Shown here piece by piece: positions 28,266 through 37,607 of a DNA stretch of 64,000 bases. The stretch is taken from the NCBI RefSeq assembly GCF_000262545.1, contig NZ_JH660660.1, positions 954,975 to 1,018,974 of the forward strand. The letters are read 5' to 3'. How positions within the stretch are numbered: the stretch's first letter is position 1; each line of letters opens with the position of its first letter. This DNA is from Prevotella bivia DSM 20514. Lineage in GTDB: Bacteria; Bacteroidota; Bacteroidia; Bacteroidales; Bacteroidaceae. The position numbers and the translations under genes were made by a program. A model generated the notes under the pieces. It had not been told where the DNA came from and made no database searches. It saw nothing but the letters and a program-made list of their open reading frames with translations.

Positions 28266-28745
28266 CTATTTTGTAATCGAAGAAGGGCTTGTTGACATAT
28301 TATGCTGGAGCGAATCACGATGAAGCGAGTCAGCCTTAGCAACCGATGGTCCTTCCGATGTTTTGTTTGCATTAGCCACACTTGCAGGCACAGCAGCTTC
28401 GTCTTGTGCAGAAAAAGCACCGCCAATAGCATTACCTAATGTAAGCACAATAGCCACTACAGCAGCAGCCTTAAACAATGGTGCCAAGCGTTGACGCATT
28501 GTGATGACCTTTGCCTTAACAGGCTGTTCGTCATCAATAAGGGATAAGATCTTAGCATCGAACTTATCACTAAGAACGTTTTCGTCCTTTTCTTCTTGCA
28601 CAAAGCTAAACAACGACTTGTATGGTAACAAACTTTCTGGTACACGCTCCTGAGCGAAGAATGAGCGAAGGATCTCTTCTTCCTGAAGAGAAGTTTCACA
28701 GCGCCAATAGCGTTCCAAAAGTTGTTCTATGTACTTATAATCCAT
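28266..28745 (-). CDS. Membrane protein encoded with ECF sigma factor (putative anti-sigma)
   Basis: A 159-residue protein with an N-terminal cytoplasmic part rich in acidic residues (YKYIEQLLERYWRCETSLQEEEILRSFF). One transmembrane segment lies near residues 88-110 (LFKAAAVVAIVLTLGNAIGGAF) and is followed by a short periplasmic tail rich in A, S and D. It overlaps the sigma gene by 11 bp, so translation is coupled. Position and topology suggest that it anchors or restrains the sigma factor. No FecR or zinc (HxxxCxxC) anti-sigma motif is seen, so this is an inference. Confidence 0.65.
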   Translation of the reverse strand: MDYKYIEQLLERYWRCETSLQEEEILRSFFAQERVPESLLPYKSLFSFVQEEKDENVLSDKFDAKILSLIDDEQPVKAKVITMRQRLAPLFKAAAVVAIVLTLGNAIGGAFSAQDEAAVPASVANANKTSEGPSVAKADSLHRDSLQHNMSTSPSSITK

Positions 28746-29247
28746 AATTGTCTAATTTCAAATATAATTGTTTTACAGCTTGTCTGGCACGAAAGATATT
28801 CACTTTAACTTGCTCCTCAGAGATATTAAGTACTTCTGCTATCTCTTTGTAAGACTTTCCCTCAAACTCTCGAAGCTGCATACAACTACGCTGTTTTTCG
28901 GGTAGTGAAGCTACGATTTCGCGAACAAGCATAACGCGATCTTTTTCTATCATCTTATCTTGCGGAGAGGTAGTAGAAGCGAGCAAAGCAAAGGAACTCT
29001 CATCTAACAAATCATTGTTGTTCTCCTTTTTCTTGATTCTATCAAGTGATAGGTTACGGCAGATGCGCAAGCTGTAAGCCTCGATGGAGCCAATATCGCC
29101 CCAATCAGATCGCTTATCCCAGACTTTTATCAGTGTGTCTTGCACAATATCTTCCGCCTCTTCTCTACTCATTGTTATTCGAAGGGCTAACCTATAAAGT
29201 TCATTTTTTAACGGTAAGACATCGTTTCGGAAACTGATTTTCTTCAT
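28735..29247 (-). CDS. ECF-type RNA polymerase sigma factor
   Basis: A 170-residue sigma-70 of the extracytoplasmic function group. Region 2 shows LYRLALRITMSREEAEDIVQDTLIKVWDKRSDW near residues 17-49. Region 4 shows LPEKQRSCMQLREFEGKSYKEIAEVLNISEEQVKVNIFRARQAVKQL near the end. It is followed by an overlapping gene for a membrane partner and a terminator. The promoters it recognises cannot be read from this window. Confidence 0.93.
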   Translation of the reverse strand: MKKISFRNDVLPLKNELYRLALRITMSREEAEDIVQDTLIKVWDKRSDWGDIGSIEAYSLRICRNLSLDRIKKKENNNDLLDESSFALLASTTSPQDKMIEKDRVMLVREIVASLPEKQRSCMQLREFEGKSYKEIAEVLNISEEQVKVNIFRARQAVKQLYLKLDNYGL

Positions 29248-29339
29248 CTTGTATATTTAAATGACGATTAGTTACAGGGGAAAGTTACAGATGAGGAGAA
29301 GAAAGGTGAATATTTAACTCTTATTCACATCTCTATAAA

Positions 29340-29372
29340 AACAAAATGGTAGTAGGATCTTTCCCACCACCA
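29340..29372 (-). terminator. Terminator of speA
   Basis: On the minus strand GGTGGTGGG pairs with CCTACTACC using two G.U pairs, which works only in that direction, and is followed by ATTTTGTTTTT. Confidence 0.65.
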
Positions 29373-29405
29373 CCTTTATATTCTCCTCGTTATCATATCT
29401 TTAGC

Positions 29406-31298
29406 TTACTCAAGGTAGGTATAACCATAAAGTCCACTACGATAATTGCTCAAAAACTCTTTACCTTCCTCGATAGAGATCTTCCCCTCTTTGACACTTT
29501 TCGTTACCCATATCTCGAGCTGACGAACAAGCTTTTTAGGGTTATACTGTACATATTCTAGCACTTCCTCTACGGTTTCACCATCAAAAATTTGATCGAT
29601 ATGGTAGTCGCCATTCTTCACTGAAATATGAACGGCATTGGTATCGCCAAACAAATTGTGCATATCGCCGAGAATTTCTTGATACGCACCCACCAAAAAC
29701 ACGCCAAGATAGTAAGGCTCGTTACGCTTCAAAGCATGAATGGGAAGCACATGGCTACTCTTGCCGTCAGCCACAAAGTTGGCAATTTTTCCGTCACTGT
29801 CGCAGGTAATATCCTGAAGCGTGGCATTACGCGTTGGACGTTCATTCAATCGTTGGATTGGGACAACTGGGAAAAGTTGGTCGATAGCCCATGAGTCGGG
29901 TAATGACTGAAAGAGCGAGAAATTACAGAAATACTTATCTGCCAACAACTTATCCATATCACGAAGCTCGTCAGGCACATGCTTCATTGTTTTAGCAAGA
30001 CTATTGATTTCATGGCATACACTCCAGTACATTGCCTCTATCTCTGCACGTGTTTTTAAGTCGACCATACCATGAGAAAACAATTCTAGCGCCTCATCAC
30101 GTATCTGTTCGGCATCGTGCCAATCCTCAAGCATGTTACGTTTGTCGATATTATCCCATATATGATATAGGTCGCGCACTAGCTGATGATCGGTTTCCTT
30201 TGCCTCAAACTCTTCAGGCATTTCTGGTAAGGAAGCAGTTTCTAGCACATCTATTACCAACACAGAGTGGTGGGCAGCTAAGCTTCGACCACTTTCGGTG
30301 ATAATGTTTGGATGCGGAATATCATTTTTATTAGCAGCATCTACAAAGGTATAAACACAGTCGTTAACATATTCTTGAATGCTATAGTTGACAGAACTTT
30401 CGCTACTTGACGAGCGAGTGCCATCATAATCAACACCAAGACCACCGCCACAATCGACAAATTCTACATTATACCCCATCTTACGAAGGTTGACATAATA
30501 CTGTCCTGCCTCGTTCAAAGCCACCTGAATACGTCGTATCTTTGTTATTTGGGATCCAATATGAAAGTGGATAAGCTTCAAACTATCGTGCAAGCCTTTG
30601 CTATCCAATAGTTCAAGAGCTTGCAAAAGTTCAGAAGAAGTCAATCCAAATTTTGAAGCATCGCCACCGCTCTCTGCCCATTTTCCTGATCCACTAGAAG
30701 CTAACTTGATACGAATACCAAGGTTTGGCTTCACGTTTAGCTTCTTTGCAGCACGTGCAATCACCTCTATTTCGTTGAGCTTTTCCACTACAATAAAGAT
30801 GCGCTTACCCATTTTTTGAGCCAAGAGGGCAAGTTCGATATAACTTTGATCCTTGTATCCGTTACAGATAATAAGCGAATCGCTCTGACATTGCACAGCG
30901 ATAACAGCATGAAGTTCAGGTTTTGAGCCAGCTTCCAGCCCAAGATTAAACTTACGTCCGTGCGTGATAATCTCCTCTACAACGGGCTGCATCTGGTTTA
31001 CTTTAATAGGATAGATAATGAAATTCTCTGCCTTGAAATCGTATTCTTTCTTCGCCTTATCAAAACATGATGCGGTTTTCTCAATGCGATTATCAAGAAT
31101 ATCAGGGAAACGCAGTAACACTGGAGGTGCTACATCGCGCAAAGCCAACTCGTCCATAACATCACGGAGGTCGATTTCTGTGTTATCCTTACATGGAGAC
31201 ACACACACATCGCCCTTTTCATTGATACCAAAGTAGGATGTACCCCACCCATTAATGTTATAAAGTTCTTTAGAATCTTCTATCGTCCACTTCTTCAT
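29406..31298 (-). CDS. speA: Biosynthetic arginine decarboxylase
   Basis: PLP enzyme turning arginine into agmatine for polyamine synthesis. The 630-residue size is right for the biosynthetic form. The N-terminal alanine-racemase-like barrel has the PLP lysine in IIYPIKVNQMQPV (K99). Conserved blocks LGIRIKLASSGSGKWAESGGDASKFGLT and HFHIGSQ follow, then VDCGGGLGVDYDGTRSSS. The C-terminal barrel ends with GVFLVGAYQEILGDMHNLFGDTNAVH, typical of SpeA. It stands alone between a terminator and aroK. Confidence 0.97.
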   Translation of the reverse strand: MKKWTIEDSKELYNINGWGTSYFGINEKGDVCVSPCKDNTEIDLRDVMDELALRDVAPPVLLRFPDILDNRIEKTASCFDKAKKEYDFKAENFIIYPIKVNQMQPVVEEIITHGRKFNLGLEAGSKPELHAVIAVQCQSDSLIICNGYKDQSYIELALLAQKMGKRIFIVVEKLNEIEVIARAAKKLNVKPNLGIRIKLASSGSGKWAESGGDASKFGLTSSELLQALELLDSKGLHDSLKLIHFHIGSQITKIRRIQVALNEAGQYYVNLRKMGYNVEFVDCGGGLGVDYDGTRSSSSESSVNYSIQEYVNDCVYTFVDAANKNDIPHPNIITESGRSLAAHHSVLVIDVLETASLPEMPEEFEAKETDHQLVRDLYHIWDNIDKRNMLEDWHDAEQIRDEALELFSHGMVDLKTRAEIEAMYWSVCHEINSLAKTMKHVPDELRDMDKLLADKYFCNFSLFQSLPDSWAIDQLFPVVPIQRLNERPTRNATLQDITCDSDGKIANFVADGKSSHVLPIHALKRNEPYYLGVFLVGAYQEILGDMHNLFGDTNAVHISVKNGDYHIDQIFDGETVEEVLEYVQYNPKKLVRQLEIWVTKSVKEGKISIEEGKEFLSNYRSGLYGYTYLE

Positions 31299-31349
31299 TT
31301 TAATATTGTATATACTTCACTTAGTAAATTATCTATATCGGAAATCTAT

Positions 31350-31931
31350 CTATATTCCTAATAATGCCCGCAAATTAGCTACTGCCACCTTAGTTTGTGC
31401 AAAGGTACTAAGAATATTAACATCTAGTATATTCTTTGCTTTTAAGTAGTACTTTTCACGTTCTGAAACTTGTTCTATGATAAAACGCTTTATCTCTTCT
31501 TCTGTCTTATTAAGCAGAAGCGGGCGTACAGTCTTACCCATTTTAAGGTGAGCATACAGCACTTCGGGCGATGCCTTTAGATAAACGGTAGCTCCTTGAC
31601 GGTTCATATAGTCCATATTATCGAAAAAACAAGGGGTGCCTCCACCACAAGCTATGATAACATGTTCAAACTCTGCCACTTCATGTAACATGGCTTGCTC
31701 TATCTTTCGGAAGCCTTCTTCTCCTCGTTCATCGAAAAGCTGCTTTACAGTGCTGTGCATACGCGTTGCGATATACCAATCTAAGTCGTAGAGAGGAATA
31801 TGCAGCTCGTCCGATAAAGCCTTACCTATTGTTGTTTTTCCTGCCCCCATATAGCCAATAAGGAGAATACGAAGAGGTATTTTCTTCGCATTCTCCTTAT
31901 CTTTTTGCTGTAAACAGAGGGGTTCTGCCAT
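31350..31931 (-). CDS. aroK: Shikimate kinase
   Basis: Phosphorylates shikimate in aromatic amino-acid synthesis. A 193-residue protein with P-loop GYMGAGKTT (residues 26-34), the shikimate-binding DLDWYIATRM, and the glycine-rich VIIACGGGTPCF that contacts shikimate, plus the LID arginine in MGKTVRPLL. The N-terminal 18 residues precede the usual start but no alternative ATG lies nearer. It is 23 bp after topA in the same direction and probably co-transcribed. Confidence 0.94.
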   Translation of the reverse strand: MAEPLCLQQKDKENAKKIPLRILLIGYMGAGKTTIGKALSDELHIPLYDLDWYIATRMHSTVKQLFDERGEEGFRKIEQAMLHEVAEFEHVIIACGGGTPCFFDNMDYMNRQGATVYLKASPEVLYAHLKMGKTVRPLLLNKTEEEIKRFIIEQVSEREKYYLKAKNILDVNILSTFAQTKVAVANLRALLGI

Positions 31932-31954
31932 TATTGCTTTCGTATCTGTTTATC

Positions 31955-34303
31955 TTAAACACTCTTCTTTTTACGCTTTGGCTCAGGTGCATTCTTTACG
32001 ATATCAAGACATTGTTCGTAAGTAAGTTCCTCTGCCTTTTCATGTAATGCCTTTGGTAAACGATAGTTTTTACCATCATAAGCAATGTAAGGACCATAAC
32101 GCCCATTCATCACTTCGAGCTTTGTATCCTCCTCAAAGGCTTTCAAATGGCGCTTAGCTTCTTGCAAACGCTTCTCCTGAATAAGGCGGATAGCTCCATC
32201 AAGCGTAATGGTTAGCGGATCTTGATCCTTAGGAACAGATACATATTTCTTCTTATGCATTACGTAAGGACCAAAACGACCAGCACCAATTACAACATCT
32301 TGTGCCTCAAACTGACCAAGATTGCGTGGCAGTTTAAATAGCTCCAAAGCATCTTCAAGTGTCATTGTTTCCATACTTTTACCAGCGGGAAGCTGTGAAA
32401 AGCGTGGTTTATCCTTATCATCGGCAGCACCTATCTGTACTACTGGCCCGTAACGACCTATCTTAACAAACACTGGTTTGCCTGTCTTTGGATCAATGCC
32501 TAGCTCTCTTTCGCCAGCTTTATGTTCTGAACGTGCATTCATAACTTCCTCCACCTTTGGTTCAAAGTCTTGATAAAATGCCTTCATTTCTTTGTCCCAA
32601 GCAGCTTTTCCTTCAGCAATCTTATCAAACTCTTGCTCTACCTTTGCCGTAAAGTTATAGTCCATAATCTCTGGAAAACTCTGCATCAAGAAGTCGTTTA
32701 CCACAATGCCAATGTCGGTAGGAATGAGTTTACCTTTATCAGCCCCCACCATTTCAGTCTTTTCAGTCGACTTTATTGTATCGTTTATTAACTGATCAAT
32801 CTTATAGCTACGCTCTTCGCCCTTCTTATCGCCCTTTTCTACATATTCACGTTGCTGTATAGTAGAAATGGTTGGAGCATAAGTTGATGGTCGTCCAATG
32901 CCCAATTCTTCAAGCTTACGTACTAAACTAGCTTCAGTATAACGATTAGGTCCTTGTGAATAACGCTCTGTCGAAGATATTTCTAATCGGTTAAGAACAT
33001 CGCCTTCCTTCATCGTTGGCAATGTATGGGCATCTTCTTCACTTGTTGCTTGATCATCGTTCGATTCTTGATACACCTTTAAGAAGCCATCAAAAGCCAC
33101 CACTTCACCATTGGCAATAAATAGCAACTCTTCTGGACTTGATGATCCATTTGCCATTACATTGATATTAACAGTGGTCTTTTCGATCTGTGCATCAGCC
33201 ATTTGTGAAGCAATGGTACGCTTCCAAATAAGGTTGTATAAGCGACGCTCTTGTGCTGTTCCCTCTATGGTTTGATTATCCACATAGGTCGGACGAATAG
33301 CTTCGTGAGCTTCTTGAGCTCCCTTACTACTTGTGTGATACTGACGCACCTTACTATATTCTTCTCCATATAGCTTCTCCACTTCTGCCTTAGAAGTGTT
33401 GATAGCAAGTGTAGAAAGGTTTACACTATCGGTACGCATATAGGTAATACGACCTGCCTCATACAAACGTTGCGCCACCATCATGGTTTGGCTAACCGTG
33501 AAACCTAGTTTACGAGCAGCCTCTTGTTGTAGTGTAGAAGTAGTAAATGGAGGTGCAGGTGTACGCTTTAATGGTTTCTTTGAGATAGAAGCCACCTCAT
33601 AACGAGCATCTTTACACTTTTCAAGGAAAGCGATAGCCTCCTCATGTGTGCTAAAACGCTTGTTCAACTCTGCTTTTACCTCAGCAGATTTGCCTTCTTT
33701 ACCATTATCAACGGTAAAGATTGCATTCACTCTATAATAGTTTTCAGACTTAAAAGCCTGAATTTCTCTTTCCTTTTCAACGATCAATCGCACCGCCACA
33801 CTTTGCACACGACCAGCACTCAAAGATGGTTTTACCTTACGCCACAACACTGGCGAAAGCTTAAAACCAACGATACGATCGAGTATTCGGCGAGCTTGCT
33901 GCGCATTAACAAGGTTCATATCTAAGTGGCGTGGATTGTTGATCGCCTCTAAAATAGCAGGTTTGGTAATTTCGTGGAACACGATACGGCTAGTTTTAGC
34001 CTCATCTAAGCCTAAAACTTCACACAAATGCCAACTAATAGCCTCACCTTCGCGATCCTCATCGGATGCCAACCAAATCTTCTTTGCTGCTTGAGCATTC
34101 TTCTTCAACTCACTAACCACCTTCTTTTTCTCCTCTGGAATTTCATAATTAGGGGTCAATGTGTCAAGGTCAATGCTCAATTCTTTCTTCTTTAGGTCGC
34201 GAATATGACCATAAGACGACATCACTTTAAAGTCATCTCCTAAAAACTTTTCTATAGTTTTTGCCTTAGCAGGGCTCTCTACTATAACCAAATTATCTTG
34301 CAT
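31955..34303 (-). CDS. topA: DNA topoisomerase I
   Basis: Type IA topoisomerase that relaxes negative supercoils. The 782-residue protein has the Toprim start LVIVESPAKAKTIEKFLG, SDEDREGEAISWHL and the active-site Tyr in AGRITYMRTDS near residue 287. C-terminal repeat domains of the CxxC-less kind follow (DPKTGKPVFVKIGRYGPVVQIG, GRFGPYVMHKKKYVSVPK), ending in a lysine-rich tail. Four-cysteine zinc fingers found in E. coli TopA are absent. A -7 box lies 30 bp upstream. Confidence 0.97.
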   Translation of the reverse strand: MQDNLVIVESPAKAKTIEKFLGDDFKVMSSYGHIRDLKKKELSIDLDTLTPNYEIPEEKKKVVSELKKNAQAAKKIWLASDEDREGEAISWHLCEVLGLDEAKTSRIVFHEITKPAILEAINNPRHLDMNLVNAQQARRILDRIVGFKLSPVLWRKVKPSLSAGRVQSVAVRLIVEKEREIQAFKSENYYRVNAIFTVDNGKEGKSAEVKAELNKRFSTHEEAIAFLEKCKDARYEVASISKKPLKRTPAPPFTTSTLQQEAARKLGFTVSQTMMVAQRLYEAGRITYMRTDSVNLSTLAINTSKAEVEKLYGEEYSKVRQYHTSSKGAQEAHEAIRPTYVDNQTIEGTAQERRLYNLIWKRTIASQMADAQIEKTTVNINVMANGSSSPEELLFIANGEVVAFDGFLKVYQESNDDQATSEEDAHTLPTMKEGDVLNRLEISSTERYSQGPNRYTEASLVRKLEELGIGRPSTYAPTISTIQQREYVEKGDKKGEERSYKIDQLINDTIKSTEKTEMVGADKGKLIPTDIGIVVNDFLMQSFPEIMDYNFTAKVEQEFDKIAEGKAAWDKEMKAFYQDFEPKVEEVMNARSEHKAGERELGIDPKTGKPVFVKIGRYGPVVQIGAADDKDKPRFSQLPAGKSMETMTLEDALELFKLPRNLGQFEAQDVVIGAGRFGPYVMHKKKYVSVPKDQDPLTITLDGAIRLIQEKRLQEAKRHLKAFEEDTKLEVMNGRYGPYIAYDGKNYRLPKALHEKAEELTYEQCLDIVKNAPEPKRKKKSV

Positions 34304-34332
34304 AATCTACTTTATACGTTTTTTCAAGGGCG

Positions 34333-34340
34333 CAAAATTA
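34333..34340 (-). promoter_or_regulatory. -7 box of topA-aroK
   Basis: TAATTTTG on the minus strand, 29 bp upstream of the topA ATG. Confidence 0.55.
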
Positions 34341-34380
34341 GTTAAACTTTCCGTTACACCTTATTAAATAGAGTTTATTT

Positions 34381-34920
34381 CTACTTTTTTAAGTTTTCAA
34401 TCCGTTTTTGCTTGAATAATCCTACAGCCTTACTTATAGATGCTAGTCCAAAGGCATGCTCGTCTATTTGCTCCATAGGCAACCACAAAACTTCGGCAGC
34501 ATCATCATGAGCTTCCATTTCTTCGGGATTAGATACCCTACAAATATAGAAAATATCAAGCGTAGGAACCATAAAATTACTATATAGGTATTTATTCGGC
34601 AATGAGCAGAAAAAGGATAATTCCTTCACTAATAGGCGTGTCTCTTCCATCACTTCACGCACTAACGCCTCTTCTATAGTTTCTCCAATATCACAGAAAC
34701 CACCTGGCAAATCGAGTGTTCCCATTGCAGGCTCACGCTTTCTTCGCGTTACAAGTAGCTCATTTTGATCATTCAATATAAAGGCAGCAACAGCAGCACT
34801 AGGATTGAGAAAATACTCAAAGCCGCAATCTTTACACCGCTTACTTTTCTCGTTTTGTGGCAGAAAATGCTCACTACCACATACAGGACAGTAGCGAAAT
34901 TTATCTAATATATGTACCAT
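34381..34920 (-). CDS. Nudix hydrolase with N-terminal zinc ribbon
   Basis: A 179-residue protein. Two CxxC pairs (YCPVCGSEHF and RCKDCGFEYF) form a zinc ribbon in residues 10-40, as in NADH pyrophosphatase relatives. The Nudix box GGFCDIGETIEEALVREVMEE follows near residue 75 with all catalytic Glu residues. These enzymes cleave nucleoside diphosphates linked to another group, but the substrate cannot be fixed. It is divergent from the esterase gene at 35200. Confidence 0.9.
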   Translation of the reverse strand: MVHILDKFRYCPVCGSEHFLPQNEKSKRCKDCGFEYFLNPSAAVAAFILNDQNELLVTRRKREPAMGTLDLPGGFCDIGETIEEALVREVMEETRLLVKELSFFCSLPNKYLYSNFMVPTLDIFYICRVSNPEEMEAHDDAAEVLWLPMEQIDEHAFGLASISKAVGLFKQKRIENLKK

Positions 34921-34995
34921 TTACAAACTATTAAAGTCCTTAACGCTATATATTAAAATACGTTTAAGCATCGTATTGAATGTTATATACTGCTG

Positions 34996-35003
34996 CAAAA
35001 ATA
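34996..35003 (-). promoter_or_regulatory. -7 box of the Nudix gene
   Basis: TATTTTTG on the minus strand, 76 bp upstream of the ATG. Confidence 0.5.
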
Positions 35004-35046
35004 GTAAAAACATCATAGATAAACCACTATAAATCAAACTTTTTCT

Positions 35047-35054
35047 TATCTTTG
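35047..35054 (+). promoter_or_regulatory. -7 box of the esterase gene
   Basis: TATCTTTG on the plus strand, about 145 bp upstream of the ATG at 35200 and divergent from the Nudix promoter. Confidence 0.45.
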
Positions 35055-35199
35055 TAAACGAATAACCTCTACACAGAGCATTCTCTCCCCTGCTTTTATC
35101 TCTTTACCATTTACTCTATATTGGGCATAAATGAGATAAAAATATGATCCACAGCGTAAGAGAAAACATTTGCTCTGCCAAAAATAAATAAGACATAAG

Positions 35200-36024
35200 A
35201 TGAAATTTCGTAAACTCTTTTTAATAACAGGACTAACAATTGCAGCACTATCTATCCACGCTCAACGCTCATTTGATATAAACTTATATAATGGACAACC
35301 TGCCCACACTAGCCCAGACCCTACCGACTCGGCTAAGGTGCGTGTTTATCTCCCAGAAGAAAAGGACGCTACAGGGCGTGCCGTCGTGATCTGCCCCGGT
35401 GGTGGATATGCTTCGCTCTCTATGGAAAAAGAAGGATACGACTGGGCAGAATTTTTCCAAAACCAAGGTATTGCTGCCATTGTACTAAAGTATCGTTTAC
35501 CTCACGGACACCCCGAAATACCTATCGACGATGCCGAACAAGCGATTAAAATGGTACGCCTCAATGCTACAGGTTGGAAGATCAATCGCAACGACATTGG
35601 TATCATGGGGTTCTCGGCAGGTGGACACCTTGCTGCTACCATTGCAACAAAATCTCTAGGCGAAGCAAAACCTAACTTCCAAATTCTCTTCTATCCCGTT
35701 ATCACTATGATGGAAGGCTATGGACACGCAGGCAGTTTAGAAAACTTCCTTGGGCATCGCCCCAATAAACGCGACCAAAAGCTATATAGTGCCGACCTTA
35801 ATGTTACGCGTATTACCCCACGCGCATTCATTGTTTTGTGCGACGATGATAACACTGTGCCACCTGCAAACGGTGTAAACTACTACACCGAACTTTATCG
35901 CAACGATGTGCGTGCATCACTCCACGTATATCCCGGTGGTGGTCATGGCTGGGGTAGCAAGATAGGTTTTCGTTATCATGAAGAAATGATGATGGAGCTA
36001 AAGGCATGGTTGAAGAGTTTTTAA
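35200..36024 (+). CDS. Secreted alpha/beta-hydrolase, acetyl-esterase-like
   Basis: A 274-residue protein with a signal peptide ending near HAQRS, so exported. The alpha/beta-hydrolase fold shows the oxyanion-hole motif VVICPGGGYASLS, the nucleophile elbow GFSAGGHLAA (Ser near 147), an acid region VLCDDDNTVPPANG and the catalytic His in YPGGGHGWG. The CPGGGY plus GFSAGGHLA pair is typical of hormone-sensitive-lipase-like acetyl or feruloyl esterases that remove acyl groups from polysaccharides. No PUL surrounds it, so the substrate is open. Confidence 0.85.
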   Translation: MKFRKLFLITGLTIAALSIHAQRSFDINLYNGQPAHTSPDPTDSAKVRVYLPEEKDATGRAVVICPGGGYASLSMEKEGYDWAEFFQNQGIAAIVLKYRLPHGHPEIPIDDAEQAIKMVRLNATGWKINRNDIGIMGFSAGGHLAATIATKSLGEAKPNFQILFYPVITMMEGYGHAGSLENFLGHRPNKRDQKLYSADLNVTRITPRAFIVLCDDDNTVPPANGVNYYTELYRNDVRASLHVYPGGGHGWGSKIGFRYHEEMMMELKAWLKSF

Positions 36025-36138
36025 AGGGATATGCTAAAGGCGTTGTAATAAGAGTTGGCAAAGAATAAAGCTAAAGTAGTAAGGGAAAAATCAACAAGAA
36101 GCTAACAATGCTGCTTATTTTTTTCAATCATTATAATA

Positions 36139-36176
36139 ACGAAAGGGATGTCAAATGGCATCCCTTTCGTATTTTT
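36139..36176. terminator. Bidirectional terminator between convergent genes
   Basis: A perfect 12-bp stem ACGAAAGGGATG/CATCCCTTTCGT with an 8-base loop, followed by ATTTTT on the plus strand. It separates the esterase from the convergent thioredoxin-like gene. Confidence 0.85.
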
Positions 36177-36213
36177 ATATCAAAGCTATGGGCTTTAATT
36201 GCTATCAAAGCCC

Positions 36214-37368
36214 CTACAAAAGTTTTTCTATTTCTGCTTCTAAGTTCTTAATTTGTGAAGGGTTTTTCACAATGTTATTACCACGATCAATGAGGTAAAT
36301 AATAGGCAAGGTGGTAGCTGGTGCAGTGTAAGCCTGGCTCACACCCTTATCGTCATACACATTTACCCAAGGCAGATTAGCCACTTGTTCCTTCCAAAAA
36401 TGTTGGTTTTCGTCTAGCGAAACCATATATATTTCTAATCCACGATTGTGATATTTGTTATATAAGTCGCGCATGTGCATGATATATTCCGTTGATCCCT
36501 TTACTCCGAAAACGTGGAAATTGAGCAATACCACCTGTCCCTTAAAGTCGGTTAGATGACGCTCCAAACCTGTGTTATCACGCAAAGGAATATCTATTAC
36601 CCCTTGCTCCTCTGCCTTTATCTCAATAGGTTTCTGCTGTGCTTTTACAATGCGCTCATCCTTCATACCTTTAATCGTAATGTTATGAAGGTTCTGTGTG
36701 CGCAGCGTACCCGGGAAATAAGTATCCCAGCTAGTAGCAACAGCTCCAAACACCTTAGTGTCTTTAGCATCTTTTGAAGGATCGAAAATCAACACTGCTT
36801 GGTTATTGATGACCACATATTGGAACAAAGCAAAGTAGCTATACGACTTCATAGGTGCTTTGAAAATATAATTGGTGGTAACATCACGCTTATAATCGAC
36901 AAGCATTGCGCTAATAAGCGAGTCGGCTATCTCTGGGCGTTGTGCCAAAAGTTGTTGACAACGACTCTGAAGATTAATCTGCTTCAAAGCCAATTCCTTT
37001 AGCTTTTCATTATCAGCAGAACCCTCCACAGTATAGTTGGTAGCCATTTGGGGATAAGTGGCTTTCACCCCAATTTGCTCTGTCGAATCGATCGCAATAT
37101 TGATAATTTGGTCAGCAATACGAAGTCGATAAAACTCTGGATTATCAGCTTTATCACCCGAGAACGAGAATGTTCCCAACTGGTCGAGCTTCACAGAGTC
37201 GACCTTAGCGATACCTTCCAAGCCATTATGCTCTAGGTAAAGTATCGAATCTTTGGCATTGGCAATAGTGCCATCAATATGAAAGCCTTCTTTGGCGCAG
37301 CTTGCCAGCATCATTATGCCTAGTGTGCAACAGCCCACAAAGACTTTGTTTGCAATATTTCTCTTCAT
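36214..37368 (-). CDS. Thioredoxin-fold lipoprotein with DUF4369-like N-terminus
   Basis: A 384-residue lipoprotein when started at the ATG at 37368 (KRNIANKVFVGCCTLGIMMLASC); the frame runs on to 37416. The N-terminal half (FHIDGTIANAKDSILYLEH) resembles the DUF4369 domain that precedes thioredoxin domains in Bacteroidota. The C-terminal half is a TlpA/AhpC-like thioredoxin fold (LTDFKGQVVLLNFHVFGVKGSTEYIMHMRDLYNKY). The usual CxxC active site is missing: the FHVFGVKGS segment stands where it should be. It is therefore probably not a classic disulfide reductase and may serve as a binding or structural protein. Confidence 0.8.
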   Translation of the reverse strand: MKRNIANKVFVGCCTLGIMMLASCAKEGFHIDGTIANAKDSILYLEHNGLEGIAKVDSVKLDQLGTFSFSGDKADNPEFYRLRIADQIINIAIDSTEQIGVKATYPQMATNYTVEGSADNEKLKELALKQINLQSRCQQLLAQRPEIADSLISAMLVDYKRDVTTNYIFKAPMKSYSYFALFQYVVINNQAVLIFDPSKDAKDTKVFGAVATSWDTYFPGTLRTQNLHNITIKGMKDERIVKAQQKPIEIKAEEQGVIDIPLRDNTGLERHLTDFKGQVVLLNFHVFGVKGSTEYIMHMRDLYNKYHNRGLEIYMVSLDENQHFWKEQVANLPWVNVYDDKGVSQAYTAPATTLPIIYLIDRGNNIVKNPSQIKNLEAEIEKLL

Positions 37369-37400
37369 ATTATTTGGTTTTAAGTTGCTTTGTTTATAGT

Positions 37401-37543
37401 TGCAAAGGTAGTGCAAACGAGAGGAATGGAAAGTTTACTTTCAAATTCCCGAGTGCAGCCTACCGTATGCAAAGGTAGTGCAAACGAACGCAATGCAAGC
37501 GTGCTTGCAAATTCCCGAGTGCAACCTACCTTATGCAAAGGTA
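37401..37543. repeat. 67-bp tandem repeat carrying three -7 boxes
   Basis: Two tandem copies (37401-37467 and 37468-37533) and the first 10 bases of a third. Each starts TGCAAAGGTA, so TACCTTTG boxes lie on the minus strand at 37403, 37470 and 37536. Each copy has an inner palindrome that differs between copies yet stays paired (GAAAGT/ACTTTC against GCAAGC/GCTTGC). Outer arms (GGTAG-TGCA/TGCAG-CTACC) also pair. The three boxes point into the thioredoxin-like gene at 37368. Confidence 0.8.
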
Positions 37544-37607
37544 GCATATTTTAAGAAATAGCCAAAGCATTTAGAAGAATGTATCGGACAAAGCTCCCCC
37601 TTTAATT

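Noticed and set aside
28266..29247. ECF sigma/anti-sigma pair as controller of the adjacent PUL
   Set aside because: The SusC lacks an N-terminal signalling domain, the partner has no FecR-type motif, and a terminator and about 700 bp separate the units. Control is not excluded but not supported.
31399..31406. TACCTTTG on the minus strand as a promoter
   Set aside because: It lies inside the aroK coding region and no gene start follows at a suitable distance.
31955..34303. Reverse gyrase or topoisomerase III in place of TopA
   Set aside because: The N-terminal Toprim start, length and C-terminal repeat domains fit bacterial topoisomerase I.
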